A stretch of DNA of 32,335 nucleotides from an uncultured Selenomonas sp. (GCA_900552565.1 USAK01000021.1:1-32335); one strand, 5' to 3'. Shown: positions 16,543 to 24,958, counted from the first letter of the stretch. Numbers and translations: made by a program. The notes: generated by a model not told the origin, from the sequence alone.

Positions 16543-16757
16543 TGGCCAACACTGCGCGGTGTGCTGCGGCTAAACCGATTTTTTGCCTTTTAATTTATCC
16601 TTACGAAAAAGCTAAACGCGCGCTGCTTGAACAACGCTTTTTCGCAAGGGCTCTGGCTGGTAAAAAATCGGTTCTTTACGCCGCAGCACAGACGCTTCGT
16701 TTATGGCCAGCCCTTTTCTTCTTGTTTTCGATGACGAGTCATGCGCAGTGTTGGCCA
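16543..16757. repeat. Nested palindromic repeat, copy 2
   Basis: A 215-base nested dyad. Its perfect outer arms are TGGCCAACACTGCGC (16543-16557) and GCGCAGTGTTGGCCA (16743-16757). Further perfect arms are GTGCTGCGGC/GCCGCAGCAC (16561-16570 and 16680-16689) and AACCGATTTTTT/AAAAAATCGGTT (16573-16584 and 16662-16673). The inner arms (16600-16612 and 16636-16648) have one mismatch. The core is clearly homologous to copy 1 and lies in the same orientation. About 200 bases of otherwise unexplained sequence run from here to pdxS; apart from the pdxS control region I see nothing in it. Confidence 0.85.
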
Positions 16758-16894
16758 ACCACCTCAGTCTTCCCATTAAGATGTGAACCAAGGTCAGTTC
16801 GTATTTACCCAGTAGGCCAGACTCTATCATCAAAGATAAGAATTTTTTCTCCTAAGCAAATATTGACTATATCATAAAGAAGTAAATTGATACT

Positions 16895-16924
16895 TTTAGT
16901 ATAGTCAGAAAAGCGTATACTAAA
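16895..16924 (+). promoter_or_regulatory. Operator-like inverted half-sites at the pdxS promoter
   Basis: TTTAGTATA (16895-16903) and TATACTAAA (16916-16924) are perfect inverted half-sites 21 bp apart centre to centre, two helical turns. The right half contains the best -10 box, TATACT (16916-16921); no good -35 is seen. The geometry fits a dimeric repressor or activator. A PdxR-type MocR regulator is a natural candidate for pdxST, but none is encoded here. Confidence 0.5.
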
Positions 16925-16970
16925 GACCGTAATCCTTTTTTAGCTTTTGCAGATGAGGAGGTCTTTATAT

Positions 16971-17855
16971 ATGAAGGAATCGGCAGAAAATCGTTATGAG
17001 CTCAACAGGCAGCTGGCGCAGATGCTCAAGGGAGGGGTCATCATGGATGTGACGACGCCGGATCAGGCGGAGATTGCAGAGGAAGCTGGTGCCTGCGCGG
17101 TCATGGCGCTTGAGCGCATTCCTGCGGATATCCGCGCGGCGGGCGGCGTTTCGCGCATGAGCGACCCGAAGATGATTCGGGGCATCCAGCAGGCCGTCTC
17201 CATCCCGGTCATGGCCAAGTGCCGCATCGGCCACTTCGTCGAGGCGCAGGTGCTCGAGGCCATCGATATCGACTACATCGACGAGAGCGAGGTCCTGTCG
17301 CCGGCCGATGATGTCTACCATATTGACAAACACAAATTTCGCGTGCCGTTTGTTTGCGGTGCGCGCGACCTCGGTGAGGCCCTGCGCCGCATTGCTGAAG
17401 GTGCCTCGATGATTCGCACGAAGGGCGAGCCGGGCACGGGCGATGTCGTGCAGGCCGTGCGCCATATGCGGAAAATCAACGCCGAGATTGCCGCACTCAC
17501 GTCGAAGCGCGAGGATGAGCTCTTTGAAGCGGCAAAACAGCTGGCCGTTCCGTACGCTCTTGTCAAATACGTCCATGACAACGGCCGGCTGCCTGTTGTC
17601 AATTTTGCGGCCGGCGGCGTGGCGACGCCGGCTGACGCGGCCCTCATGATGCAGCTGGGGGCCGAGGGTGTCTTTGTCGGCTCAGGTATCTTCAAGTCGG
17701 GCAATCCCGCGAAACGCGCGCGGGCCATTGTACAGGCCGTGACGAATTACGACAAGCCGGAAATTCTCGCGGAGCTTTCCGAGGACCTCGGCGAAGCGAT
17801 GGTCGGCATCAATGAAGAGGAGATTGAAATCCTCATGGCAGAACGGGGGAAATGA
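16971..17855 (+). CDS. pdxS: Pyridoxal 5'-phosphate synthase, lyase subunit PdxS
   Basis: A 294-residue (beta/alpha)8 synthase subunit that builds PLP from ribose-5-phosphate, glyceraldehyde-3-phosphate and ammonia supplied by PdxT. The sequence is highly conserved: [43 protein letters not shown] (with the catalytic lysine), [13 protein letters not shown], and [16 protein letters not shown] 16971 has GAGGAGG upstream and matches the usual N-terminus. It ends one base before pdxT. Regulation is probably through the inverted half-sites upstream. Confidence 0.97.
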   Translation: MKESAENRYELNRQLAQMLKGGVIMDVTTPDQAEIAEEAGACAVMALERIPADIRAAGGVSRMSDPKMIRGIQQAVSIPVMAKCRIGHFVEAQVLEAIDIDYIDESEVLSPADDVYHIDKHKFRVPFVCGARDLGEALRRIAEGASMIRTKGEPGTGDVVQAVRHMRKINAEIAALTSKREDELFEAAKQLAVPYALVKYVHDNGRLPVVNFAAGGVATPADAALMMQLGAEGVFVGSGIFKSGNPAKRARAIVQAVTNYDKPEILAELSEDLGEAMVGINEEEIEILMAERGK

Positions 17856-17856
17856 T

Positions 17857-18423
17857 ATGGCGACGATTGGTGTACTTGCTGTGCAGGGAGCCTTCATCGA
17901 GCATGAGAAGATGCTTTCCTCGCTCGGCGCGGAATGCGTGGAACTGCGCAGTGCAGAGGATTTAAAGAAAAAGCCCGACGGTCTCGTGCTGCCAGGCGGT
18001 GAGAGCACGGTGCAGCGCAAGCTGCTTATGGAAACCGGCATGTATAAACCCATAAAAGCATGGCTTGACGAGGGAATGCCTGTGCTTGCGACCTGTGCCG
18101 GACTCATCTTGCTCGCGAAAGACCTGAGCAACGATACAAGGACCTGCTTCAGGACCCTGCCCGTAACCGTCCGCCGCAACGCCTACGGCCGTCAGCTCGG
18201 CAGCTTCATCACTGAAGCCGAGGTTCGCCACATCGGCCCCATGCGCCAGAACTTCATCCGCGCGCCCTACATCGAGAAAGTCAGTCCTGAAGTCGAAGTC
18301 CTCTCTAAGACCAACGGTCACGTGACGGCCGTGCATTACAAAAATCAGCTGGCCCTGTCGTTTCATCCCGAAGTCGGGCATGACGCGCGGCTGCATCAGG
18401 CCTTTCTCAATATGATGCCATAA
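17857..18423 (+). CDS. pdxT: Pyridoxal 5'-phosphate synthase, glutaminase subunit PdxT
   Basis: A 188-residue class-I glutamine amidotransferase that feeds ammonia to PdxS. It carries GVLAVQGAFIEHE, the oxyanion GGESTVQRKL strand, the nucleophile Cys80 in TCAGLILLA, and the His170/Glu172 pair in SFHPE. The residues after FHPE (VGHD) differ from the more common LT-D. ATG 17857 has GGGGGA upstream; an upstream in-frame ATG at 17812 lies inside pdxS and is rejected. The stop codon is built into a bidirectional terminator. Confidence 0.95.
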   Translation: MATIGVLAVQGAFIEHEKMLSSLGAECVELRSAEDLKKKPDGLVLPGGESTVQRKLLMETGMYKPIKAWLDEGMPVLATCAGLILLAKDLSNDTRTCFRTLPVTVRRNAYGRQLGSFITEAEVRHIGPMRQNFIRAPYIEKVSPEVEVLSKTNGHVTAVHYKNQLALSFHPEVGHDARLHQAFLNMMP

Positions 18424-18463
18424 AAAATCAGGAGATACGCTGATGTATCTCCTGATTTTTATT
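18423..18463. terminator. Bidirectional terminator between pdxT and the NlpC/P60 gene
   Basis: A perfect 16-bp stem, AAAAATCAGGAGATAC (18423-18438) with GTATCTCCTGATTTTT (18445-18460), has A-rich and T-rich flanks on both sides. It overlaps or abuts the stop codons of both converging genes, so a single element serves both. Confidence 0.9.
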
Positions 18464-19226
18464 TGACGATGTGTTTGCCGCCGATGTATCTTGGCTGCCA
18501 GTAGCTGTTGGACAGGCTGTCGATGCGGACGCCCTTGCTTGAGGACGCGTGGATGAACTGGTCGTTGCCGAGGTAAATGCCGCAGTGCGAGGGACCGGGC
18601 TCGTAGGTCGTGAAGAAGACGAGGTCGCCTGGCTCCAATTGACTTTTGCTCGTTGTGCGCAGGCCGAGGCGGTACTGGTCGTCGGCAAGGCGCGGGATGC
18701 TGATGCCGTTCTTGCCAAAGACATACTGCAGATAGCCCGAGCAGTCAAAGGCTTTGGGCGTGGCGCCGCCGAAGCTGTAGGGCACGCCGATGTAGGATTT
18801 AGCCGTCGAGATGATGCTGCTGACTTTGCTGCGTTCGAGAATCGGCTTGTTGTTCGAGACGGTTGGACCGTAATTCGGGGCCGTGCTCTTGATGCGTTCA
18901 AGCTGGGCCTCCTTGTCCTTGATGGTGCCGTGGTAGATGGATTTTGTATCTTTGAGGGCACGCCAGGTCGCATTGTTGACAATGCCCGTGGCGCGCAGGT
19001 TGTTGTCGCGCTGGAACTGAATGACGACGCGCTTCGTCTCTTCGCCGTAAATGCCGTCGATGTCTTTTATCGTATAGCCGACGTTCTGGAGCTTCTGCTG
19101 CAGCAGCATGACATCGCGCCCCGAAGAGTTGAGCTTGAGCACAGGCGCGGCAAGGCCTGTGGCGGAAAACACCAGCGAAAATAATCCGGCAATCAGGCCG
19201 GCTTTAAAGAAATGACTCCTGTGCAT
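18459..19226 (-). CDS. Secreted NlpC/P60 endopeptidase with peptidoglycan-binding domain
   Basis: A 255-residue exported cell-wall hydrolase. An N-terminal signal peptide (FFKAGLIAGLFSLVFSATGLA split over about residues 6-26) precedes a PG_binding_1 domain (about 30-90: LKLNSSGRDVMLLQQKL, GIYGEETKRVVIQFQ). The C-terminal NlpC/P60 domain (about 130-255) shows the catalytic Cys in FDCSGYLQYVF, His in PSHCGIYLG, and the third polar residue region in FIHASSSKGV. Family members cleave D-Glu-diamino-acid bonds in peptidoglycan stem peptides. AAAGGA lies 9 bases before ATG 19226. It sits at the 3' end of a run containing murQ, murP and a mupG-like gene, which suggests wall turnover or salvage, although a separate promoter is possible. 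Confidence 0.9.
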   Translation of the reverse strand: MHRSHFFKAGLIAGLFSLVFSATGLAAPVLKLNSSGRDVMLLQQKLQNVGYTIKDIDGIYGEETKRVVIQFQRDNNLRATGIVNNATWRALKDTKSIYHGTIKDKEAQLERIKSTAPNYGPTVSNNKPILERSKVSSIISTAKSYIGVPYSFGGATPKAFDCSGYLQYVFGKNGISIPRLADDQYRLGLRTTSKSQLEPGDLVFFTTYEPGPSHCGIYLGNDQFIHASSSKGVRIDSLSNSYWQPRYIGGKHIVK

Positions 19227-19290
19227 ATCATCGGATCCTTTCTAAAAAGTCAACACAGGCGATGCAGCATGTCAAGACTGCCTTTAGCCT

Positions 19291-19677
19291 TCAGGCCAGC
19301 GATTCACGCACGTGGTCGAGGCCCTGGCACATGAGTCTGACAACATGGTCATCGTCGAGGGAATACCAGGCTTCTTTGCCTTCTTTGCGATACTTGACGA
19401 GCCTTGCCGAGCGCAGGACGCGCAGCTGATGTGAAATCGCCGAACGGCCCATCTGCAGGGACTCGGCAATATCACAGACGCACATTTCCTGTTCGGCTAC
19501 GAGCAGGGACAGGAGCTTGATGCGGGTCTTGTCGCCTAAAATCTTGAAGAGTTCTGCAAGCCGCAGGCTCGTTTCGTCATCGAGCTTATGTGTTATCGCG
19601 TCATGTATCTTATCTGGATGGGGATGATTAATCTCGCAGAGGTCGCAGATATCATCCTTCTTAATATTATCCTTCAT
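19291..19677 (-). CDS. ArsR/SmtB-family metal-sensing repressor (CadC-like)
   Basis: A 128-residue winged-helix repressor of the ArsR/SmtB family. The core LAELFKILGDKTRIKLLSLL leads into MCVCDIAE, the alpha-3 metal-binding ELCVCD-type motif, followed by the recognition helix GRSAISHQLRVLRSARLV and the wing (KYRKEGKEAWYSL). The N-terminal CDLCEINHPHPDK adds two cysteines and histidines as in CadC, suggesting a soft-metal (Cd, Pb or Zn) alpha3N site. The start is uncertain: ATG 19677 has GGAGGA 13 bases upstream, while TTG 19698 would add seven residues but has no ribosome site. No metal pump is encoded nearby. It begins just after the mupG-like gene and may be co-transcribed with it. Confidence 0.88.
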   Translation of the reverse strand: MKDNIKKDDICDLCEINHPHPDKIHDAITHKLDDETSLRLAELFKILGDKTRIKLLSLLVAEQEMCVCDIAESLQMGRSAISHQLRVLRSARLVKYRKEGKEAWYSLDDDHVVRLMCQGLDHVRESLA

Positions 19678-19712
19678 TGATGTAACATATTCCTCCAACT
19701 ACTTACATATAC

Positions 19713-20813
19713 TTATATTATATCAGTTTCCGTATCGAACTGGAACGAAAATTTTCGGCCCGGCGTGATGTACTGCAGCAGATTGCATTCACTTTCGTCA
19801 ATCATGGCAGCGACATTCGTGCGCGCGTCGGCGTTCTGCGGTGTGCGGATAATCTGGAGCTCGCCCATGTAGCGGCCATAGTCCCTGTTGTCGATGGTGA
19901 TGGCGCCAATTGGACGCATGGTCGTGTTGTCCGGCAGGATGACAGCCTTCATTTCCTTTAGCAGGGGACGGCTTTCCTGTGCGCGGATGGCATCGCGTGC
20001 TTCGTCAAGGCGCGAGGTGAATGCATGGGCAAGGAGTTTTTTCTGCACGGGGTCTTTTGTCATGAGATGGGCCCGCAGGGTGATCTTGTCGCCCTGCAGC
20101 TGGCCAAGGGCCGTGATTTCTTCGTCGGTCGGCAGGGAGTCGGAGAGAACGACCGAGTCACAGCCGAGTGCGACGAGATGACGGGCGGAAAGGTCCGCGG
20201 CCTCATCGCGGTGCTCCTCAAGCGTTGGCAGGCCGTCTTTTAACGGCGAACGACGTCTGCCGTCCTGACTCGGCACAAAGGCGCCGACGCGAATGCCGTA
20301 GCGGTGCAGCAGGATATTGGCGTGGACGAGGGCAGGCTCGCTGAGCCCCGTGCCGCGGCGCGGGTAAAAATTGTGCAGGGCATCAATGCGCGCAAAGTCG
20401 GTGCCGGCATCTTTTAAATCCTGCAGCAGCCGGTGCGTGATGGTCGAGGCGTTGAGCTGGAAGCGCATCTCCGGAAAACGGTGCGTCAGCGAGGCGATAT
20501 CCTCGGCGGTAAAGCCGTAATCAAGGCGCAGGGTCGTGATGCCGAGCATGCGGAAGGCCGTGGGATTGAATTCAGGCAGGTCAAGAAGCTTGAGCGTTGC
20601 CGGCGAGACATCGGAGATGACTTCCATCCGGCGGTGGCGTGCGGCCTTCAGAAGCAGACCGAGTTCTTTTTTGAGTGCCTCGACATTGGTCTCGGGGATG
20701 TGCAGGGAGGTGAAGACGCGCCGAATGCCGGCGCGGGCGGCTTTTGCCAGAAGCAGGAGATTTTCATCCGGTGTATTGTCAAGCCCCGGGTAGAGCGAGA
20801 TGCCATTATCCAT
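19713..20813 (-). CDS. mupG: DUF871 TIM-barrel protein, MupG-like 6-phospho-N-acetylmuramidase
   Basis: A 366-residue protein of the DUF871 family. The family member MupG of Staphylococcus aureus is a cytoplasmic 6-phospho-N-acetylmuramidase that splits MurNAc-6-phosphate-GlcNAc after PTS uptake. The N-terminal barrel begins with GISLYPGLDNTPDENLL and RRVFTSLHIPE, and the C-terminal cyclophilin-like domain begins near residue 240. Being downstream of murP and murQ, as in the S. aureus mupG-murQ-murP cluster, strongly supports the function. AAGGAAG lies upstream of ATG 20813, 52 bases after murP. Family and context are solid; the substrate is inferred. Confidence 0.85.
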   Translation of the reverse strand: MDNGISLYPGLDNTPDENLLLLAKAARAGIRRVFTSLHIPETNVEALKKELGLLLKAARHRRMEVISDVSPATLKLLDLPEFNPTAFRMLGITTLRLDYGFTAEDIASLTHRFPEMRFQLNASTITHRLLQDLKDAGTDFARIDALHNFYPRRGTGLSEPALVHANILLHRYGIRVGAFVPSQDGRRRSPLKDGLPTLEEHRDEAADLSARHLVALGCDSVVLSDSLPTDEEITALGQLQGDKITLRAHLMTKDPVQKKLLAHAFTSRLDEARDAIRAQESRPLLKEMKAVILPDNTTMRPIGAITIDNRDYGRYMGELQIIRTPQNADARTNVAAMIDESECNLLQYITPGRKFSFQFDTETDII

Positions 20814-20865
20814 ATAAAACTTCCTTTCCCGTATATTTTTCTATGTTCTATGAGGATATATATCT

Positions 20866-22317
20866 TTATTTTTCTTCCGGCGGGTCGTCAAAGCCGATGA
20901 GCCAGGTCGCGATGAAGCCGCCGATGTAGGCAGTGACGAGGCCTAAGAGGTAGATGGGAATCTGGTCGGTCGCGGCGGCGAGCGGCAGTCCCGAAATGCC
21001 GAGCGTCGCTGCGCCGACCATGAACTGGGCCTGCACAGCGCCGCCGCAGGCTCCACCGATGCAGGCGCCGATGAAGGGTTTGCCGAGGGGCAGGGTCACG
21101 CCGTAAATCAGAGGCTCACCGACGCCCATGATGCCGACGGGCAGGGCCGAGGCGATGGTTTTCTTGAGGAAACGATTCTTTGTCCTGCAGTAGACGGCAA
21201 AGCTCGCGCCGACCTGTCCGGCACCGGCCATGGCGAGCACGGGCAGCAGGATGGTTACGCCGTAGCGCGCAAGAAGCTCGGCGTGGATTGGCGTGAGGGT
21301 CTGATGGATGCCGAGCATGACCATGGGCAGGAAGGTACCGCCCAGAATGAAACCGGTGACAGCGCCGCCCGAGCCAATGGCACTCGTCGCCGCCGTGCCG
21401 ATGCAGTCTGACAGAAAGCCGCCTAATGGCTGCAGGATGCAGATGGCGATGGTTCCCGCAATGAGAAAGGTGAAGAGCGGCGTCAGGAACAGGCTGAACA
21501 TCTCCGGAATCACACGCTTCAGGCCTTTTTCGAGATAGGCCGCGAGGGCGGCGACGAGCAGGACCGAGATGACGCCGCCGCGGCCCGGCACGAGCGGTTC
21601 GCCCGTGAGGTTGACCGAGGCAAGCCCCGGATGGGCGAGCAGCGCGCCTAAAATACCGCCTAAGATAGGCGTGCCGCCAAATTCTTTTGCGGCGTTGTAG
21701 CCGACAAAGAGGTTCATGCCCCAGAAGACGGTGCTGCCGCCGATGGCCAGCAGCTGATAGACGGCTGTCTGTGTGAAGGCTGGGTCGGCCTTGCCGACGA
21801 CATTCAGCGTGCCGCTGATGAGTCCGCAGGCAATGAAAGCCGGAATCAGCGGGATGAAAATGCTGGCGATGCGTTTGAAGAGCAGTTTTATCGGCGTGGC
21901 GTTCTTGGCGCGGATTTTTTCGTGCAGGGCTTTGCCGTCGCCGACTTTGGCCGACTTTGCTGCCATTTTCGTCGTTGTGGCAGCTGGTGCTGTGGAGGCC
22001 TTTAAAGGTTGGGATTCGGCAGCATCCGGCTCATTATCGGCTTCATCTGGCGTATTGACGGTTGACTGCCGCGAGAGCAAAGCCGTAAAAGCATCCGTCA
22101 CGCGGTCAACGCGGCCGGGCCCGAAGATAATCTGGAGTTCTTCGCCGGCATCGTGGACACCGAGCACGCCGCTGACTTTTTTGAGTCCTGTGAGCATCGC
22201 CTCATCTTTATGACGGAGCACAAGGCGCAGACGCGTCATGCAGTGCGTGACTGACTGGATATTTTCCGCAGGGCCTGTCAGCAGGAAGACCTGCCAGGCG
22301 ATATCATCGTAATTCAT
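20866..22317 (-). CDS. murP: PTS EIIBC transporter, MurNAc-type (MurP-like)
   Basis: A 483-residue membrane permease of the glucose/sucrose PTS superfamily. The EIIB domain occupies about residues 1-90, with the phosphorylated Cys26 in VTHCMTRLRLVL. A Pro/Ala/Lys-rich linker follows, then the EIIC domain (about 140-480) with roughly ten membrane segments and the GVGEPLIYGVTLPL motif. No EIIA domain is fused, so phosphate must come from a separate EIIA, as for E. coli MurP. It overlaps the murQ stop by one base (TGATG), so the two are coupled, and coupling to murQ makes MurNAc or a MurNAc-disaccharide the likely substrate. Confidence 0.88.
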   Translation of the reverse strand: MNYDDIAWQVFLLTGPAENIQSVTHCMTRLRLVLRHKDEAMLTGLKKVSGVLGVHDAGEELQIIFGPGRVDRVTDAFTALLSRQSTVNTPDEADNEPDAAESQPLKASTAPAATTTKMAAKSAKVGDGKALHEKIRAKNATPIKLLFKRIASIFIPLIPAFIACGLISGTLNVVGKADPAFTQTAVYQLLAIGGSTVFWGMNLFVGYNAAKEFGGTPILGGILGALLAHPGLASVNLTGEPLVPGRGGVISVLLVAALAAYLEKGLKRVIPEMFSLFLTPLFTFLIAGTIAICILQPLGGFLSDCIGTAATSAIGSGGAVTGFILGGTFLPMVMLGIHQTLTPIHAELLARYGVTILLPVLAMAGAGQVGASFAVYCRTKNRFLKKTIASALPVGIMGVGEPLIYGVTLPLGKPFIGACIGGACGGAVQAQFMVGAATLGISGLPLAAATDQIPIYLLGLVTAYIGGFIATWLIGFDDPPEEK

Positions 22318-23237
22318 CAGCGTTCCTCCTGCGTGTGTGTGCTCTGCCGTATGGCAGCAGCGAGATGGCCCTCAGCTTTTTGCAGGGCCCTGCGCCCCTC
22401 TGCGGCCGAAAGGCCGGTCACAACCATGAGAATGGCGAGTTTGGCACGTCCATCGGCTTCTTTTAAGGCAGTTTCAGCTTCACCGCGCGTGCAGCCGCTG
22501 CCTTCCATGACGATGCGGATGGCGCGTTCCTGCAGTTTCTTATTGCTGGCTTTGACATCGACCATGAGGTTGCCGTAGACTTTGCCAAGTTTTATCATCG
22601 TGCCCGTTGAAAGCATGTTGAGCACGAGTTTCTGGGCTGTGCCGGCCTTCATGCGCGTCGAGCCCGTGACGATTTCCGGTCCGGTGATGGGGGTCAGGGC
22701 GATGTCGGCCAGTGCGTCAATCTGAGAATGTTCACTGCACGACAGGGCAATGGTCAATGCCCCAAGCTCGTGCGCGTAATTCAGTCCGCCGATGACATAC
22801 GGCGTGCGTCCCGAAGCGGCGATGCCGACGAGCACGTCTTTTTTTGAGAAAGCATGTTCTTTTAAGTCGCTTACGCCTAAATCCGGATTGTCCTCGGCAC
22901 CTTCCTGGGCACGAAAAATCGCGGGGATGCCGCCGGCGATGAGCCCCTGCACGAGCTCGGGGGCTGTGCCGTACGTCGGCGGGCATTCCGAGGCATCGAG
23001 GATGCCGAGACGTCCCGACGTGCCGGCTCCCATATAAAAGAGGCGGCCGCCATTTTTGAGGCGCAGGCTGATTTCATCGATTGCCTTGGCAATCTCCGGC
23101 AGAATTTTCTCGATGGCAAGGGCAATCCTGCTGTCCTCCTGCTGCATGATGGTGACCATTTCGAGGGTAGAACAGCTGTCGATATGGGCAGATGCCGGAT
23201 TGCGCCGTTCGGTTGTGAGTTTTGCTAAATCAATCAT
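22317..23237 (-). CDS. murQ: N-acetylmuramic acid 6-phosphate etherase
   Basis: A 306-residue SIS-domain etherase that removes the lactyl group from MurNAc-6-phosphate, giving GlcNAc-6-phosphate and D-lactate. TTERRNPAS and HIDSCSTLEMV at the N-terminus, GRLFYMGAGTSGRLGILDASECPPT, and TGSTRMKAGTAQKLVLN are family signatures. A C-terminal UBA-like helical tail follows, with length close to E. coli MurQ. I chose ATG 23237 from the conserved N-terminus (IDLAKLTTE); the ribosome site is weak (GAAAGAGAG). An extended -10 box (TGGTATACT) on the minus strand near 23284-23292 probably drives the operon. The D-lactate released is interesting next to a lactate permease gene. Confidence 0.94.
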   Translation of the reverse strand: MIDLAKLTTERRNPASAHIDSCSTLEMVTIMQQEDSRIALAIEKILPEIAKAIDEISLRLKNGGRLFYMGAGTSGRLGILDASECPPTYGTAPELVQGLIAGGIPAIFRAQEGAEDNPDLGVSDLKEHAFSKKDVLVGIAASGRTPYVIGGLNYAHELGALTIALSCSEHSQIDALADIALTPITGPEIVTGSTRMKAGTAQKLVLNMLSTGTMIKLGKVYGNLMVDVKASNKKLQERAIRIVMEGSGCTRGEAETALKEADGRAKLAILMVVTGLSAAEGRRALQKAEGHLAAAIRQSTHTQEER

Positions 23238-23283
23238 TAAAGGAAGAACTCTCTTTCTATATATAGTAGGAAATACAAATATA

Positions 23284-23292
23284 GTATACCAC
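23284..23292 (-). promoter_or_regulatory. Possible extended -10 promoter of the murQ operon
   Basis: On the minus strand the sequence reads TGGTATACT, an extended -10 element, about 50 bases before the murQ start. No clear -35 is seen, as is usual for extended -10 promoters. Confidence 0.45.
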
Positions 23293-23330
23293 AAGACGGA
23301 AGCTGGCAGGGACGGAAGGCAGGTCTTGAT

Positions 23331-23363
23331 AAATAAAAAGACCGCCGCCCGCAGGCGGCAGTC
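23331..23363 (-). terminator. Terminator after lactate permease
   Basis: On the minus strand GACTGCCGCC (23363-23354) pairs with GGCGGCGGTC (23349-23340) across a 4-base loop, followed by TTTTTATTT. It insulates murQ from lctP read-through. Confidence 0.88.
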
Positions 23364-23384
23364 CGATGTGTGATGACGCTGGTT

Positions 23385-24917
23385 TTAACCAACGAGGGAT
23401 TGACCAAAGTAGACAATGCATCCCATGATGATGATGAAGGGAATGTAGAATTTCACGGCGAAGTGCAAAAGTTTGCCTTCACAGCCGACCGTGCCGATGG
23501 AAGCGACGGCGATAGCGATGCTCTGCGGGGAAATCATCTTGCCGGCGCAGGCACCCGTGGCGTTCGAGGCAGCAATCCAGGCCTGTACGCTTTTGCCCGC
23601 GCCAATGGCCATGGCGGAGTCCGTCTGCAGTTTGCCGAAGAGGACGCACGAAGACGTGGCCGAGCCTGTGATGAACGTACCGATGGAGCCGATGAAGGCG
23701 GCGATAAGCGGATAGGCCGTACCCGTAGCAGCGACAGCCGTCTCGGCAATCTCATGCGTCATGCCGGCGTAGCCCATGACTTTGGCCGTGGCGATGACCG
23801 TGATAATCGTGACAATCGTGAAGCGCAGGTTCCAAGCCGTGCGGCGCAGGCAGGCAGCCATGCTGCCGAAAGATGCGCCCTGTACGGAGCCGCCGAGGAA
23901 GGCCGCGAGCAGAATCAGCACGCCCGGCGTAGCAAGCCACGTGAACGTGTAGGGCTCGCCTCCAGGACCGTCGTAGATGAGTACGCTGCTCTTGATGAGA
24001 TTCAGCGGGTCATGGATGGCCGGGATGAGCTTTGAGGTCATGAGCAGGAAGACGAAGATGAGGATGAACGGCATCCAGGCACGGACGGCACCGCCGAGAG
24101 TAGTCGGAGCTTCATCTTCATGCGGCGGCATGGCGTGTTCCGGGTCATTGACCGGGAAGAATTTGGCACAGCCGATGATGGCAGCCATGGCGACAATCGC
24201 ACCGCCGACAACGGCGAGCTCCGGTCCCATGAACATGGAAATCGCGATTTCTGCGGTCGAGAAGCCGAGACCGGCCGTCAGGCACATCAGGAACATGCCC
24301 TTGAGGCCTTTGAGGCTGTGGCTGGCGACGATGACCATGAGGAACGGGCAGAGGATGGTGAGCGGCGCGAGCTGCAGCGCCGTGTACGTAGCGAGCAGTA
24401 CAGGGTCAGTATCCGTGACACTGCCAAGCGTGACGAGCGGGATGCCGATGGAGCCATAGGCCGTCGGCACGGAGTTGGCGATGAGGCAGACCATAGCAGA
24501 AAGGACCGGATTGATGCCGATGCCCGCGAGCATGCCCGCAGGAATCGCGATGGCCGTACCGAAGCCGGCCATACCTTCAAGGAAGCCGCCGAAGCCCCAG
24601 CCAATCAGGAGAATCAGCACGCGGCGGTCATTGCTCACTGACGTCAGCATTTTCTTGATCGTATCCATGGCCTTGGTCTTTAAGGTCAGGTTGTACGTGA
24701 AGATGGCAGCGATGATGACGAGCAGGATGGGCCAGCAGGCGAGAGCCACACCTTCGAGAGTGGCCTCGACTGCATGAGGGAGGGTCATATCGTTGACAAA
24801 AATGCCGGCCGCCAGGGCGATGACGAGTGCAATCGGGCAGGCCTTGTAGGCTGCCATTTTGAGCACACTCAGCGCGATGATGAGCCAGAGGATTGGAGAG
24901 AGCGCGATGAGAAACAT
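23385..24917 (-). CDS. lctP: L-lactate permease (LctP/LldP family)
   Basis: A 510-residue polytopic inner-membrane transporter of the lactate permease family, importing lactate (or glycolate) with protons or Na+. Recognisable elements are the N-terminal PILWLIIALSVLKMAAYKA, the GFGGFLEGMAGFGTAIAIPA motif, and late GSATSSCVLFGKLQ and ISPQSIAIA blocks. The length is typical, with about 12-14 hydrophobic segments. AAGGAAGGA lies upstream of ATG 24917, and a good sigma-A promoter is at 24990-25019. It stands alone between terminators. In lactate-using Selenomonadaceae it would feed lactate oxidation and propionate formation (inference). Confidence 0.94.
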   Translation of the reverse strand: MFLIALSPILWLIIALSVLKMAAYKACPIALVIALAAGIFVNDMTLPHAVEATLEGVALACWPILLVIIAAIFTYNLTLKTKAMDTIKKMLTSVSNDRRVLILLIGWGFGGFLEGMAGFGTAIAIPAGMLAGIGINPVLSAMVCLIANSVPTAYGSIGIPLVTLGSVTDTDPVLLATYTALQLAPLTILCPFLMVIVASHSLKGLKGMFLMCLTAGLGFSTAEIAISMFMGPELAVVGGAIVAMAAIIGCAKFFPVNDPEHAMPPHEDEAPTTLGGAVRAWMPFILIFVFLLMTSKLIPAIHDPLNLIKSSVLIYDGPGGEPYTFTWLATPGVLILLAAFLGGSVQGASFGSMAACLRRTAWNLRFTIVTIITVIATAKVMGYAGMTHEIAETAVAATGTAYPLIAAFIGSIGTFITGSATSSCVLFGKLQTDSAMAIGAGKSVQAWIAASNATGACAGKMISPQSIAIAVASIGTVGCEGKLLHFAVKFYIPFIIIMGCIVYFGQSLVG

Positions 24918-24958
24918 TAGGTCCTTCCTTTCTAAGCTTATCGTTTAAACTGATGGAC

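Noticed and set aside
16497..16877. Open frame of 126 codons across repeat copy 2
   Set aside because: It begins inside the hemL terminator, has no ribosome site, and is explained by the nested palindrome.
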